Shown in pieces: positions 16,183-25,035 of a DNA stretch of 64,000 nt. Source of the stretch: Nostoc linckia z4 (GTDB lineage: Bacteria > Cyanobacteriota > Cyanobacteriia > Cyanobacteriales > Nostocaceae); contig NZ_LAHA01000008.1 in assembly GCF_002608075.1 (NCBI RefSeq), positions 96,020-160,019 on the forward strand. Direction: 5' to 3'. The position numbers were made by a program, and so were the translations under genes. How positions within the stretch are numbered: position 1 is the first letter of the stretch; each line of letters opens with the position of its first letter. Below the pieces are notes generated by a model. The model was not told the DNA's origin, ran no database searches, and saw only the letters and a list, made by a program, of their open reading frames with translations.

Positions 16183-16828
16183 TAAAATATTGAAGTTTTG
16201 ACTTATTGGTTTATCGATTTTGCTGTTAGTTTAAAATCATTTAAATAATATAATTTTAGACTAATCTTAAATTCTGAAACTGGTATTTTTTAAAGAGATT
16301 TTATGAAATAAAGTGAGTGCAAAGCACGCGCTATACGAACACGAAAAAAGATGAAATTTTTATTTAATTCTGCTTTTTATCTCATTTTCAAGACTAATAG
16401 CTGAAGTTTGATAGCTATAGCCTTCTTATTTATAAAATTGTAGTCTACTTAATTTTTACTTTAACTTTTAATAATTAAAATACATAAATAATAAATTTTA
16501 TATTTATGCTGTGAGAATGCATACAGCAATCCCAAAGCGTATATGTATTATATACGTTTGAGGTACTTTGTAGTTCTGGAAAAATGTAAAATTCCAAACA
16601 TGAAATCGCCTAAATATCATAGTTACTCCTAATAACAATCGCCACTAAAAATTTCACCCAAATTTCATATCGATATGAAACACTGGAAAAAGACTACTAT
16701 TCAAATTCCTTAAACTACTCACAAAAGCGATGTAACTAGCTAAAGAAAGCGGTAGTCCAAATTTGCACATTAAATGCCAACATCCAAAGGCGATTCTGCT
16801 TTCTCACTAACTTAGGACACAACAAGCG
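16183..16828. other. Long intergenic region before the RND operon
   Basis: 646 AT-rich bases with no convincing gene. It contains a GC-rich dispersed-repeat-like piece (16313-16343, GTGAGTGCAAAGCACGCG at its start), two short inverted repeats (TGCTGT/ACAGCA at 16507-16528; CGTATAT/ATATACG at 16538-16556), and the TTTCA direct repeat with overlapping palindrome at 16652-16680. The promoter of the RND operon must lie here. Confidence 0.6.
16652..16680 (+). promoter_or_regulatory. TTTCA direct repeat (11-bp period) before the RND adaptor
   Basis: TTTCAC at 16652 and TTTCAT at 16663, exactly 11 bases apart, 149 bases before the adaptor start. The second copy begins an 18-bp perfect palindrome (TTTCATATCGATATGAAA). 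OmpR/PhoB-type regulators bind direct repeats with about this period. The same 17-base text, TTTCACCCAAATTTCAT, recurs at 26207. Confidence 0.6.
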
Positions 16829-18529
16829 ATGGGAATCTCTAATTTGTTTCAATGTTCTGCTCCACTGCGTTATGTTTCGTTGACAATGTTGAGTTTGTTA
16901 CTACTAAATACTCCTACTACTGTTTTGGCTGGTGGTGGACACGATCATAGCGGTGCAAGTTCATTTCAGGGTGGGGGAAGCGAAGCAACTGGTTCTGTTG
17001 AAGTTGACGCAGAAACCGCAAAACTGCTAGGAGTTAAGGTCGAACCAGTGCAACGTCAACGATTAGCTGTCGGCATTAAAACCACTGGACAGATTGAAAC
17101 CTTACCTAGCCAGAAAGTTGAAGTCACCACTCCAATTCAAGGGGTAAAAGTAGTTGAACTGTTGGTAGAACCAGGCGCATTAGTAAAGAAAGGTCAATCG
17201 GTCGCCGTTGTAACCAGTCCAGATTTAGTGACATTGCGCGTGGAATCTCAGGACAAATTAGCACAAGGTCAGGCTGATTTACAGCAAGCTCAAGCTGACT
17301 TGAGGCTAGCCCAGCAGAATTACGATCGCTATCAGCAAATAGCCGCAGCAGAAATCGCCCAAGCCCAAAGCCAAGTAGCATTTGCTCAAGAAAAGTATGA
17401 GAAAGATCAAGTGTTAGCCACTGAAGGTGCTTTGGCACGTCGCAACGCTCTTGAATCTCAAACCCAACTAGCAGAAGCCAAAGCTAAACTAACCACAGCC
17501 AACAGCCGCCGCGATGTCATTGCGGCTGAAAATCAACTCAAACGCGTTCAAGCAGCAGTTAGCCTAGCAAAGTCCAATATTAATCGCAGCAGTGCTATTT
17601 ATGAAACTCGGCTGCTACAACTAGGAAACCGCGCTAATACTAAGGGACTAATAACAGTAACAGCTCCGATTTCTGGCAAGGTTGTTGATAGGGAAGTTAC
17701 TATCGGTCAATCATTTCAGGACGCGGGTGGCAAGTTAATGACGATTGTGAATGACAGTCGGGTTTTTGCCACAGCGAATATCTATGAAAAAGATTTAGAT
17801 AAAGTGAGGACAGGTCAACAGGTAAGGATGAAGGTTGCTAGTGTGCCTAATCAAACTTTTACAGGAAGGATTACACGGATTGGCTCAGTAGTGGAAGGAG
17901 AAACGAGAGTAGTACCAGTACAAGCCGAACTCAATAACGCTAGAGGGCAGCTCAAACCCGGAATGTTTGCCGAACTTGAAGTTGTAACAGATCAGACATC
18001 TACAGCTACTTTGGCGATTCCCCAGTTTGCTGTAGTGGATGCAAATAATAAGAAATTGGTCTATGTCCAAAACGGCAATGCCTTCCAATCTGTTGAAGTT
18101 GAGTTAGGACAAACCTCTGGAGATTTAATTGAGATTAAAAGTGGTTTATTCGAGGGAGATTCAGTAGTTACCCAGCGTGCGCCACAACTTTATGCACAGT
18201 CGTTACGGGGCGATAAGAAACCCAAAGAAGACGACCAATCGCAAGAAGGAGATTCGCACTCAGAGGAAACTGAGGCTAAAGCTAACAGCCTCCCTCTACC
18301 TTTATGGTTGCTCTTAGCAGGGGGAGGAACAGCCATTGCTACCGTGGCTTTTATGGGAGGTAGCTTCTGGTCTGGTCGTCGCACGCGATCGCCTTTAATA
18401 GCAGTAGGAAATTCAGGCTACGAGTATGAAACTGAGGTTTATACCGACAACCATAAGCAACCTATATTGTCTCAACCAGCCAAGCTGATTGAGAATGAAG
18501 AACGTGAAAATCCTCATTCCCCAAACTAA
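16829..18529 (+). CDS. Heavy-metal RND efflux adaptor
   Basis: A 566-residue membrane-fusion protein of the CzcB/NrsB/CusB kind. Signal segment to about residue 34 (TTVLAGGG), a His-containing start of the mature protein (GGGHDHSG), barrel-sandwich halves around VVELLVEPGALVKKGQ and ITVTAPISGKVVDREV, an Ala/Gln-rich coiled-coil hairpin between them, and beta-barrel domains. Unusually it ends with a His/Glu-rich linker, a membrane helix (about 490-510) and a cytosolic tail. No clear ribosome-binding site precedes the ATG. The RND permease follows after 192 bases. It should connect that pump to an outer-membrane channel, which is not encoded here. Confidence 0.88.
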   Translation: MGISNLFQCSAPLRYVSLTMLSLLLLNTPTTVLAGGGHDHSGASSFQGGGSEATGSVEVDAETAKLLGVKVEPVQRQRLAVGIKTTGQIETLPSQKVEVTTPIQGVKVVELLVEPGALVKKGQSVAVVTSPDLVTLRVESQDKLAQGQADLQQAQADLRLAQQNYDRYQQIAAAEIAQAQSQVAFAQEKYEKDQVLATEGALARRNALESQTQLAEAKAKLTTANSRRDVIAAENQLKRVQAAVSLAKSNINRSSAIYETRLLQLGNRANTKGLITVTAPISGKVVDREVTIGQSFQDAGGKLMTIVNDSRVFATANIYEKDLDKVRTGQQVRMKVASVPNQTFTGRITRIGSVVEGETRVVPVQAELNNARGQLKPGMFAELEVVTDQTSTATLAIPQFAVVDANNKKLVYVQNGNAFQSVEVELGQTSGDLIEIKSGLFEGDSVVTQRAPQLYAQSLRGDKKPKEDDQSQEGDSHSEETEAKANSLPLPLWLLLAGGGTAIATVAFMGGSFWSGRRTRSPLIAVGNSGYEYETEVYTDNHKQPILSQPAKLIENEERENPHSPN

Positions 18530-18721
18530 ATACAGTTTTGCTTAATTTCGTAGCGAAAAACTCGAACAAACTTTACGCTTCTGGGCGCTCAACTCTGTGT
18601 ACCTCTGCGTTTCAATTTAAACCCTCAATTGGCCAAGATTTTACGAAATTTTGTACTAAGGGATTTTAGATTGACAATTTTATACGGGGTTTAGGGCTAA
18701 AAATCCTATGTAAGTCAAAAT

Positions 18722-21700
18722 ATGCTTAATTCTATTGTTAAATGGTCGATCGCTCAACGCTGGCTAGTGGTTATTGCTTCCATCCTCATATCTGTTTGGG
18801 GCTTTCTCGTCCTGACGCAAATGCCACTGGATGTATTTCCTAACTTTGCTCCACCGCAAGTGGAAATTATGACCGAAGCCCCAGGACTTGCACCAGAGGA
18901 AGTAGAGTCCCTAGTTACTCGACCGATAGAAAGTGTAATTAACGGCACTCCTGGACTAGAAACATTGCGTTCTGCCTCAGCTGTCGGTCTTTCGTCTGTG
19001 AGAGCGACTTTTAGCTTGGATACAGAAATTTATCGCGCCCGCCAATTGGTAACGGAACGGTTGCAACAAGCACGCAGTCAACTACCGCAAGGTGTGGAAA
19101 ACCCAGAGGTTCTGCCTGTTAGTTCACCCTTGGGATGGACTGTCAAATATGCCTTTACTTCTGAAACCACTCCGATGATGGAGGTCTGGCGGATTGTCAA
19201 CTGGCAAGTGAAAAACCGCCTGCTTGCTGTCCCTGGCGTAAGTAATGTCGTCATATTTGGTGGGGATGAGCGTCAGTATCAAGTGTTGGTAAACCCAGAT
19301 AAATTGAAAGCGTTTAATGTTTCCCTTGATGATGTCACCAAAGCAGCACAAGCATCCAACGCTAATGCACCAGGGGGATTTTTAATTACTCCTGACCAAG
19401 AAACATTGGTGCGAGGGGTAGGGCGGATTGAATCTATCGAACAACTTAAGAAATCAGTAATTAAAGCCAAAAATGGCACCCCTATACTGTTGGAACAAGT
19501 GGCGGATGTACAAATCGGTGCAGCACTCAAACGCGGCGATGGCAGTTTTGCGGGTAAAAAAGCGGTAATTTTGACAGTCAACAAACAGCCAACAGCAGAT
19601 ACGCCAAAAGTAACGAAGGCGGCTGAAAAAGCAATGGAGGAAATTCAAGCAGGTCTGCCCAAAGATGTCAAAATTACAACTACTTTCCGTCAGGAAGATT
19701 TTATCGAAGCCTCGCTTAAGAATGTTGAAGAAGCTTTGCGTGATGGCACGATCATCGTTTGTGTCATCTTGATTTTATTTTTGATGAACTGGCGCACGGT
19801 GATTATTAGTTTGAGCGCAATTCCTGTGTCTTTGTTGTTAGGAATGATGATCCTGAATTGGACAGGACAAGGCATCAATACAATGACTTTGGGCGGATTG
19901 GTTGTGGCGATTGGTTCGGTGGTGGATGACGCAATTGTCGATATGGAGAATGTCTACCGCCGTTTGCGAGAAAACCAGATAGCAGGCAATCCTGTACCAC
20001 CACTGCAAGTTGTTTTTAATGGCTCAGTGGAGGTGCGGGTAAGCGTACTGTTCTCGACAATCATTATTGCAGTCGTCTTTGCACCAATTTTTGCTCTTTC
20101 CGGTGTAGAAGGTCGGATTTTTACACCGATGGCTGTAGCTTATTTGCTGTCAATTGGCGCTTCTACCTTAGTAGCACTGACATTGACTCCAGCACTGTGC
20201 GCCCTTTTGCTAGTAAATCGGCGTTTACCAAGTACAGAAACTTGGGTTGAACGATTTTCCCATCGTTTGTATCGTCCACTTTTGAAATTTTCTATTCGTC
20301 GCCCCAAGATTATTTTGACAGGTGCGATCGCTGCCTTTGTGGCTTCAACGATGATTCTACTCTCGTTAGGGCAAGTTTTTTTACCAGAATTCCAAGACCG
20401 CTCTTTAGTAATCGCCGCAGTTTTAATGCCTGGTCAATCTCTGGATGCGACTAATCAAGTAGGGTTAGCGATCGAAGAAGCCCTGAAAAAAAATCCTGGG
20501 GTTGAAACGGCTCAATTGCGCTCTGGACGGGCTGTGGGGGATACTGAGGTGGCTGGTGTAAACGGAGCGGAAATAGATGTCCAACTCAGCGAGGAGGGGG
20601 CAAAAGACCGAGAAGAAACAATTGAAACGATTCGTAAAGAGTTTGAAAAAATTCCCGGAGTCGTTCCCAATATCGGCGGGTTCATTTCGCACCGGATGGA
20701 TGAGGTACTCTCAGGTGTACGAAGTGCGATCGCTGTGAAAATTTTTGGCCCCGATTTAGAACAACTCCGCACCCTTGGTCAACAAGTACAATCAGCTATG
20801 GGCAGTGTTTCGGGTCTAGTAGATTTGCAACTAGAACCGCAAGTACCAATTAAACAGGTACAAATTCAATTCGACCGCAATGCAGCAGCCCGCTATGGTA
20901 TAACTATTGGCGAATTGTCAGAGATAGTAGAAACTGCACTCAATGGGCGAGTCGTTTCCCAAGTATTGGAGCAACAACAAACCTTTGATATGGTGGTTTG
21001 GTTGCAAGAAAAATACCGTAACAATATTGAAATTATCGGTAATTTGCTCGTTGATACACCCAATGGACAGAAAATTCCTTTAGCTCAAGTCGCAAAAATT
21101 GACTACGGTACAGGCCCCAATACTATTAACCGCGAGAATGTCTCCCGTTATATTGTTATCTCCAGCAATGTAGCTGGACGCGATTTAGGTTCTGTGATTA
21201 AAGATATCCGAGACAAAGTTAAGCAAGAGGTACAATTACCTCCCGGATATTACATTGAATACGGCGGTCAATTTGAAGCACAAGAAGGAGCGACAAAAAC
21301 TTTACTTTCGGCTGGTGGATTAGCTTTTGTTGCGATCGCAGTTTTGATTTACTTTGCTGTCAAGTCGATTCCTGCCACCATCATGATCTTGATAAACTTG
21401 CCCTTAGCCTTAGTGGGTGGAGTCATTTCCATAGCCTTGACTGGTGGTATTCTCTCTGTAGCTTCAATGGTAGGATTTATTACCTTATTCGGCGTTGCTA
21501 CACGTAATGGACTATTACTGGTTGAGAACTACAATTCTAGGATGGCAGAAGGACAGCCTCTGCGGCAGGCTTTGATGGAAGGGTCGGTAGAAAGGCTGGC
21601 TGCTATCTTAATGACGGCATTGTCATCAGCTTTGGGTATGGCACCCTTGGTAATTGGTAGTGGAGCTGGAAAAGAAATCCTCCAGCCATTAGCTGTTGTA

Positions 21701-21841
21701 GTGTTAGGTGGATTGTTTACCTCAACCGCTTTAACCTTGTTAGTGCTTCCGGCTTTGTATATACAGTTTGGTAGATTTGTGGTGCCAAGAAAGGCTGAAC
21801 CAATTATTCAGCCAGAAATTGCACGAGAAGCCAGAGCCTAA
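18722..21841 (+). CDS. Heavy-metal RND efflux permease (CzcA/NrsA-like)
   Basis: A 1039-residue proton-driven pump with the usual twelve helices and two large periplasmic loops. The helix 4 relay reads VVAIGSVVDDAIVDMEN (D402, D403, E409). Helix 10 has FGVATRNGLLLVENYN, as in metal-exporting RND proteins. Candidate ions by family are Ni, Co, Zn or Cd. It lies downstream of the adaptor and upstream of a His-rich lipoprotein, DUF190 and CDF genes in the same direction. The permease at 59152 is a close paralogue: most blocks, such as the N-terminal MLN(S/T)IVKWSIAQRWL, are nearly the same. Confidence 0.92.
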   Translation: MLNSIVKWSIAQRWLVVIASILISVWGFLVLTQMPLDVFPNFAPPQVEIMTEAPGLAPEEVESLVTRPIESVINGTPGLETLRSASAVGLSSVRATFSLDTEIYRARQLVTERLQQARSQLPQGVENPEVLPVSSPLGWTVKYAFTSETTPMMEVWRIVNWQVKNRLLAVPGVSNVVIFGGDERQYQVLVNPDKLKAFNVSLDDVTKAAQASNANAPGGFLITPDQETLVRGVGRIESIEQLKKSVIKAKNGTPILLEQVADVQIGAALKRGDGSFAGKKAVILTVNKQPTADTPKVTKAAEKAMEEIQAGLPKDVKITTTFRQEDFIEASLKNVEEALRDGTIIVCVILILFLMNWRTVIISLSAIPVSLLLGMMILNWTGQGINTMTLGGLVVAIGSVVDDAIVDMENVYRRLRENQIAGNPVPPLQVVFNGSVEVRVSVLFSTIIIAVVFAPIFALSGVEGRIFTPMAVAYLLSIGASTLVALTLTPALCALLLVNRRLPSTETWVERFSHRLYRPLLKFSIRRPKIILTGAIAAFVASTMILLSLGQVFLPEFQDRSLVIAAVLMPGQSLDATNQVGLAIEEALKKNPGVETAQLRSGRAVGDTEVAGVNGAEIDVQLSEEGAKDREETIETIRKEFEKIPGVVPNIGGFISHRMDEVLSGVRSAIAVKIFGPDLEQLRTLGQQVQSAMGSVSGLVDLQLEPQVPIKQVQIQFDRNAAARYGITIGELSEIVETALNGRVVSQVLEQQQTFDMVVWLQEKYRNNIEIIGNLLVDTPNGQKIPLAQVAKIDYGTGPNTINRENVSRYIVISSNVAGRDLGSVIKDIRDKVKQEVQLPPGYYIEYGGQFEAQEGATKTLLSAGGLAFVAIAVLIYFAVKSIPATIMILINLPLALVGGVISIALTGGILSVASMVGFITLFGVATRNGLLLVENYNSRMAEGQPLRQALMEGSVERLAAILMTALSSALGMAPLVIGSGAGKEILQPLAVVVLGGLFTSTALTLLVLPALYIQFGRFVVPRKAEPIIQPEIAREARA

Positions 21842-21891
21842 TAATACAGCTTGGCGGAATTTGCAATGGGCTACGCCTCACTACGCTAACG

Positions 21892-21911
21892 GAATTAGGA
21901 ATTCCTAATTC
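21892..21911. repeat. 20-bp perfect palindrome
   Basis: GAATTAGGAATTCCTAATTC reads the same on both strands. It lies 51 bases after the RND permease stop, directly behind a dispersed-repeat-like stretch (GGGCTACGCCTCACTACG, from 21868). It could cut or weaken read-through into the lipoprotein gene, or be part of a small repeat. Confidence 0.65.
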
Positions 21912-22000
21912 TTAAAGGTTTCATTGATTTGAAATAGGTGGTTTACTTACAACGTGCTGTATTAGTTTTTAATTTACAAAACATCAAGGAGTTTGAATTA

Positions 22001-22531
22001 ATGAAATTTCTGAAAACCAGTTTAGTAATTGTTAGCAGTGTAGGATTAATTTTTTTGGGTGCTTGTAATGGTGGGAATCAAGCTGCTAACTCGGAAAGTG
22101 CTACCAAAACAGCAACTACAAAAACAGCTGCCAAAACTGAACCCGTTGCTAAAACTGGGGAAGCGCATAATGAAAACGACGGTCATGCTCATGATGAAAA
22201 AGGCGATCAATCTAATAATGGAGAGCATAAGGGTCAAGTTATAGAGTCGGGCAAATATCATTTAGAGTTCAAACCAGATATAGAAAAAGATTCTACTCAT
22301 TTAGATATAAGCGTACACGGCGAGCAGGACAAAGCAATTACTGATGCCAAGCTCACGGCTCAAGTTCAGCTACCAGATGGCAGTAACAAAACCCTACAAG
22401 TTCCTTATAATACCGAGGAAAAGCAATATTCAGCAAAACTGCTTGCGGCTGCAACGGGAGAGTATAAAGTTGTTATTCAAACTGATGTGAAAGGTGAAAA
22501 ATTTAATGGTCGCTTTACCTTTAAGCGATAA
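22001..22531 (+). CDS. His-rich periplasmic lipoprotein
   Basis: A 176-residue lipoprotein. Signal MKFLKTSLVIVSS with lipobox LGAC, then a Thr/Lys/Ala linker, a His-rich segment (HNENDGHAHDEKG, HKG) and a C-terminal beta domain ending in KVVIQTDVKGEKFNGRFTF. The ATG at 22001 has AAGGAG 9 bases upstream and starts the signal peptide, so the longer frame from 21938 is rejected. A paralogue (58553-59041) also follows an RND permease, so the lipoprotein probably serves the pump, perhaps by collecting metal in the periplasm. The beta domain resembles the YtkA/FixH fold only distantly. Confidence 0.78.
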   Translation: MKFLKTSLVIVSSVGLIFLGACNGGNQAANSESATKTATTKTAAKTEPVAKTGEAHNENDGHAHDEKGDQSNNGEHKGQVIESGKYHLEFKPDIEKDSTHLDISVHGEQDKAITDAKLTAQVQLPDGSNKTLQVPYNTEEKQYSAKLLAAATGEYKVVIQTDVKGEKFNGRFTFKR

Positions 22532-22585
22532 TCCGAGCAATTCAATAATTAGCGATAATAGCGATACCAGTATAGGAAAAGCAAT

Positions 22586-22921
22586 ATGACAATATGGAAA
22601 GAATTAACAATTTATGTTAGCGAGTTAGATTGTTGGGAACATCAACCCCTTCATCAAGTTCTGCTCGGAATCGCTCGCAAACAAGGATTAACAGGGGTAA
22701 CGGTAGTGCGGGCAATTTCTGGATATGGTAAACATGGGGTTTTTCGGACTCTAAATAAGCTAGATCCGTCTACTGAGTCCTCTGCACTACCACTTCTTGT
22801 TACAGTTATTGATAGTGAAACTGCAATAACCGAATTTTTTTCCTTGGTCAAAGATATGCTTAAAGATAAGTTTGTCACTTGTCAAAGCATAGAAGTTCTT
22901 TCGCCATTGGTAACGCTTTAA
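22586..22921 (+). CDS. DUF190 (PII-like) protein
   Basis: A 111-residue protein of the DUF190 family, recognisable from LTIYVSELDCWEHQPLHQ, the segment GLTGVTVVRAISGYGKHG and the final I(E/D)VLS strand. The fold is PII-like and such proteins may bind nucleotides or sense the state of a transporter. It lies between the lipoprotein and a CDF carrier, 11 bases before the latter, so it is probably co-translated with the carrier and could regulate it. The function is not established. Confidence 0.8.
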   Translation: MTIWKELTIYVSELDCWEHQPLHQVLLGIARKQGLTGVTVVRAISGYGKHGVFRTLNKLDPSTESSALPLLVTVIDSETAITEFFSLVKDMLKDKFVTCQSIEVLSPLVTL

Positions 22922-22932
22922 GGATAGCATTA

Positions 22933-23847
22933 ATGTCTCATAATCACAGTCACGGACACAGCCACGAACCGACTAATTACAACCGTGCCTTCATTATTAG
23001 CGTTGCTCTCAACACTGGATTTGTTGTCATTGAAGTAGTTTATGGGTTAGCTGCCAATTCCCTTGCCCTACTTGCCGATGCTGGTCACAATTTGAGTGAT
23101 GTTCTAGGTTTGTTACTTGCCTGGGGAGCAAGCTTCCTCGGTCGTCGCCAACCAACACCACGCCGCACTTACGGGTTACGTCGCTCCTCTATTTTGGCAG
23201 CTCTATTAAACGCTATCCTCGTACTTGTAGCTTCTGGCGCAGTTGCCTGGGAAGCCATACAGCGTTTTGCTCAAGCTAGTCCAGTATCAGGTAGTACAAT
23301 TATCGGCGTGGCTGCGGTAGGTATTGCCATCAATATGGGAAGTGCCTTAATGTTCTTATCTGGTCGTGAAAGAGACTTGAATATTAGAGGAGCCTTTATC
23401 CATTTAGTTGCTGACGCGGCGGTGTCTTTGGGTGCAGTCCTGGCTGGTATTGCAATTGTTACCACTGGTTGGCTATGGTTTGACCCAGTTGTAAGTTTGA
23501 TGATCGTTGTCGTGATTATTGTGAGTACTTGGCAATTGTTCCAAGAATCTTTGAACTTAGTCACAGATGCAGTACCAGCAGGTATTGAACCACTTGCAGT
23601 CCGTACATTCTTAGCTGAACTTCCCGGTGTATCTAGTGTTCATGACTTGCACATTTGGGCAATGAGTACCACAGAAACAGCTCTCACTGCTCACTTAATT
23701 ATGCCTACTAGAAATCCTAATGATGCTTTTTTAGTTCAGGTAAATCAACAACTTCACGACCATTTTGGTATCGAACACACTACAATTCAGATAGAAACAG
23801 GCGATCCAAGTTTTCCATGTCCTCTTGCTCAAGAAAACGTGGTTTAA
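22933..23847 (+). CDS. CDF-family divalent metal efflux carrier
   Basis: A 304-residue cation diffusion facilitator, paralogous to the one at 12177. A short His tract (HNHSHGHSHE) precedes six helices, with DAGHNLSD in helix 2 and HLVADAA in helix 5, and a cytosolic domain with DLHIWAMS and HTTIQIE. Helix 5 has VADAAVS where the other copy has AADAGVS, keeping the His and Asp. The start at 22933 is preferred over 22879 because it begins at the His tract, follows AAGGA and does not overlap DUF190. Expected to move Zn(II) or related ions out against protons. Confidence 0.92.
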   Translation: MSHNHSHGHSHEPTNYNRAFIISVALNTGFVVIEVVYGLAANSLALLADAGHNLSDVLGLLLAWGASFLGRRQPTPRRTYGLRRSSILAALLNAILVLVASGAVAWEAIQRFAQASPVSGSTIIGVAAVGIAINMGSALMFLSGRERDLNIRGAFIHLVADAAVSLGAVLAGIAIVTTGWLWFDPVVSLMIVVVIIVSTWQLFQESLNLVTDAVPAGIEPLAVRTFLAELPGVSSVHDLHIWAMSTTETALTAHLIMPTRNPNDAFLVQVNQQLHDHFGIEHTTIQIETGDPSFPCPLAQENVV

Positions 23848-24175
23848 ATCAATTGAGTTGAGTATATGGATAGAGAATTTGGTGGCGATCGCATTTAGAG
23901 CAATTACTGTGACCGAATACCTAATCATCTTAGCTTTGTGAGAATAAATCCCCAAACTAATAGTTATTTAAGTAAATTTGCTGACTTTAATATATACCAA
24001 AATCACTAAACTTAGAAAAAAATCTATAAAATACTGATTTTTCATCTTAATTTCATCCTATTTTTGTAAAGTAGAATTTAGAGATTTAAAGTTTAAATCT
24101 TATAGCTCTTTAAAACACCACAGTTGTCTCACTAAATTATGGGTGCAACTAAAATTTAGATGCTTATAAATTAAG
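23848..24175. other. Intergenic region before the PcxA-like gene
   Basis: 328 AT-rich bases with one HIP1-like site near the left end and the TTTCAT direct repeat at 24040-24056. No other gene or repeat was seen. Confidence 0.6.
24040..24056 (+). promoter_or_regulatory. TTTCAT direct repeat (11-bp period) before the PcxA-like gene
   Basis: TTTCAT at 24040 and again at 24051; the block reads TTTCATCTTAATTTCAT. It lies 120 bases before the start of the PcxA-like gene. The same 17-base block occurs on the other strand at 62346-62362. Confidence 0.6.
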
Positions 24176-24991
24176 ATGAAATCAAAGTCATCATCTCAAA
24201 AGATGAGCTTTATTCCTCGCTCTATCCTGCGGACGATAGGAAAATTTCAACAGACGTTAGATCCAAATGCTGAAGCAAAGGTTATTGAAGAGTTTCGCGC
24301 TTCTCGACTTCAAACAATTTCCTCTGTCCGTTTTTTGTTAATTTTGATTATAGTTCCATTACTTATAAATCAGCTTTCTCGAAACTTTGTAATCACTCCC
24401 CTCGTTGAGAAGTTCTGGAATTCACAAGAGTTAAATATTTTCTTAAATTCTTCTCAAGAAGAAAAAGCTTTAGTTGAACTTAAAAAATTCGAGCAACGTG
24501 TTTATTTTAAAGCTCGATTAGGTAAAATCACCACATTCTCTGACGAGGTTGTTCAAAATCAGCTTAAGAAAAAAGCTATTGCTTTAGTAGAAGAAAATAA
24601 AATTGAAAGTATTAATGCAGTAACAAATGTCTTGACAGATATACTTACAGCTATCACATTAATAATCTTAATCTTAACAGGTAAGCAGCAGCTATCCATT
24701 CTTATGTCTTTTGCTGGCGATATAACTTATAGTCTAAGCGACTCTGCTAAGGCTTTTTTAATTATTCTATCTACAGATATATTTGTCGGTTTTCACTCTC
24801 CTTATGGTTGGCAAATAATTATAGAAAGTACTTTCAAGCATTATGGTTTACCAGAAAACAAAAGCCTTACTTCTTTATTTATTGCTACTGTTCCAGTAAT
24901 CATGGATACAGTTTTCAAATATTGGATATTTCGCTACCTCAATCGCAGTTCTCCTTCAGCCGTGGCTACTTACCGTAACATGAATGAATAA
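24176..24991 (+). CDS. pcxA: Short PcxA/CemA-family proton-extrusion membrane protein
   Basis: A 271-residue membrane protein with the CemA/PcxA features: SVRFLLILIIVPLLINQLS (first helix), a hydrophilic middle, several further helices and the C-terminal signature FKYWIFRYLNRSSPSAVATY. Cyanobacterial PcxA proteins are usually over 400 residues, so this is a short form closer in size to chloroplast CemA. The family is linked to light-driven proton release and ion balance. It has no clear ribosome-binding site and stands before a sigma factor, with a TTTCAT repeat upstream. A link to metal stress is inferred from that repeat. Confidence 0.8.
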   Translation: MKSKSSSQKMSFIPRSILRTIGKFQQTLDPNAEAKVIEEFRASRLQTISSVRFLLILIIVPLLINQLSRNFVITPLVEKFWNSQELNIFLNSSQEEKALVELKKFEQRVYFKARLGKITTFSDEVVQNQLKKKAIALVEENKIESINAVTNVLTDILTAITLIILILTGKQQLSILMSFAGDITYSLSDSAKAFLIILSTDIFVGFHSPYGWQIIIESTFKHYGLPENKSLTSLFIATVPVIMDTVFKYWIFRYLNRSSPSAVATYRNMNE

Positions 24992-25035
24992 TTTTTATTA
25001 AAGATATTTTCACATCAACAAACAATACTAAACTT

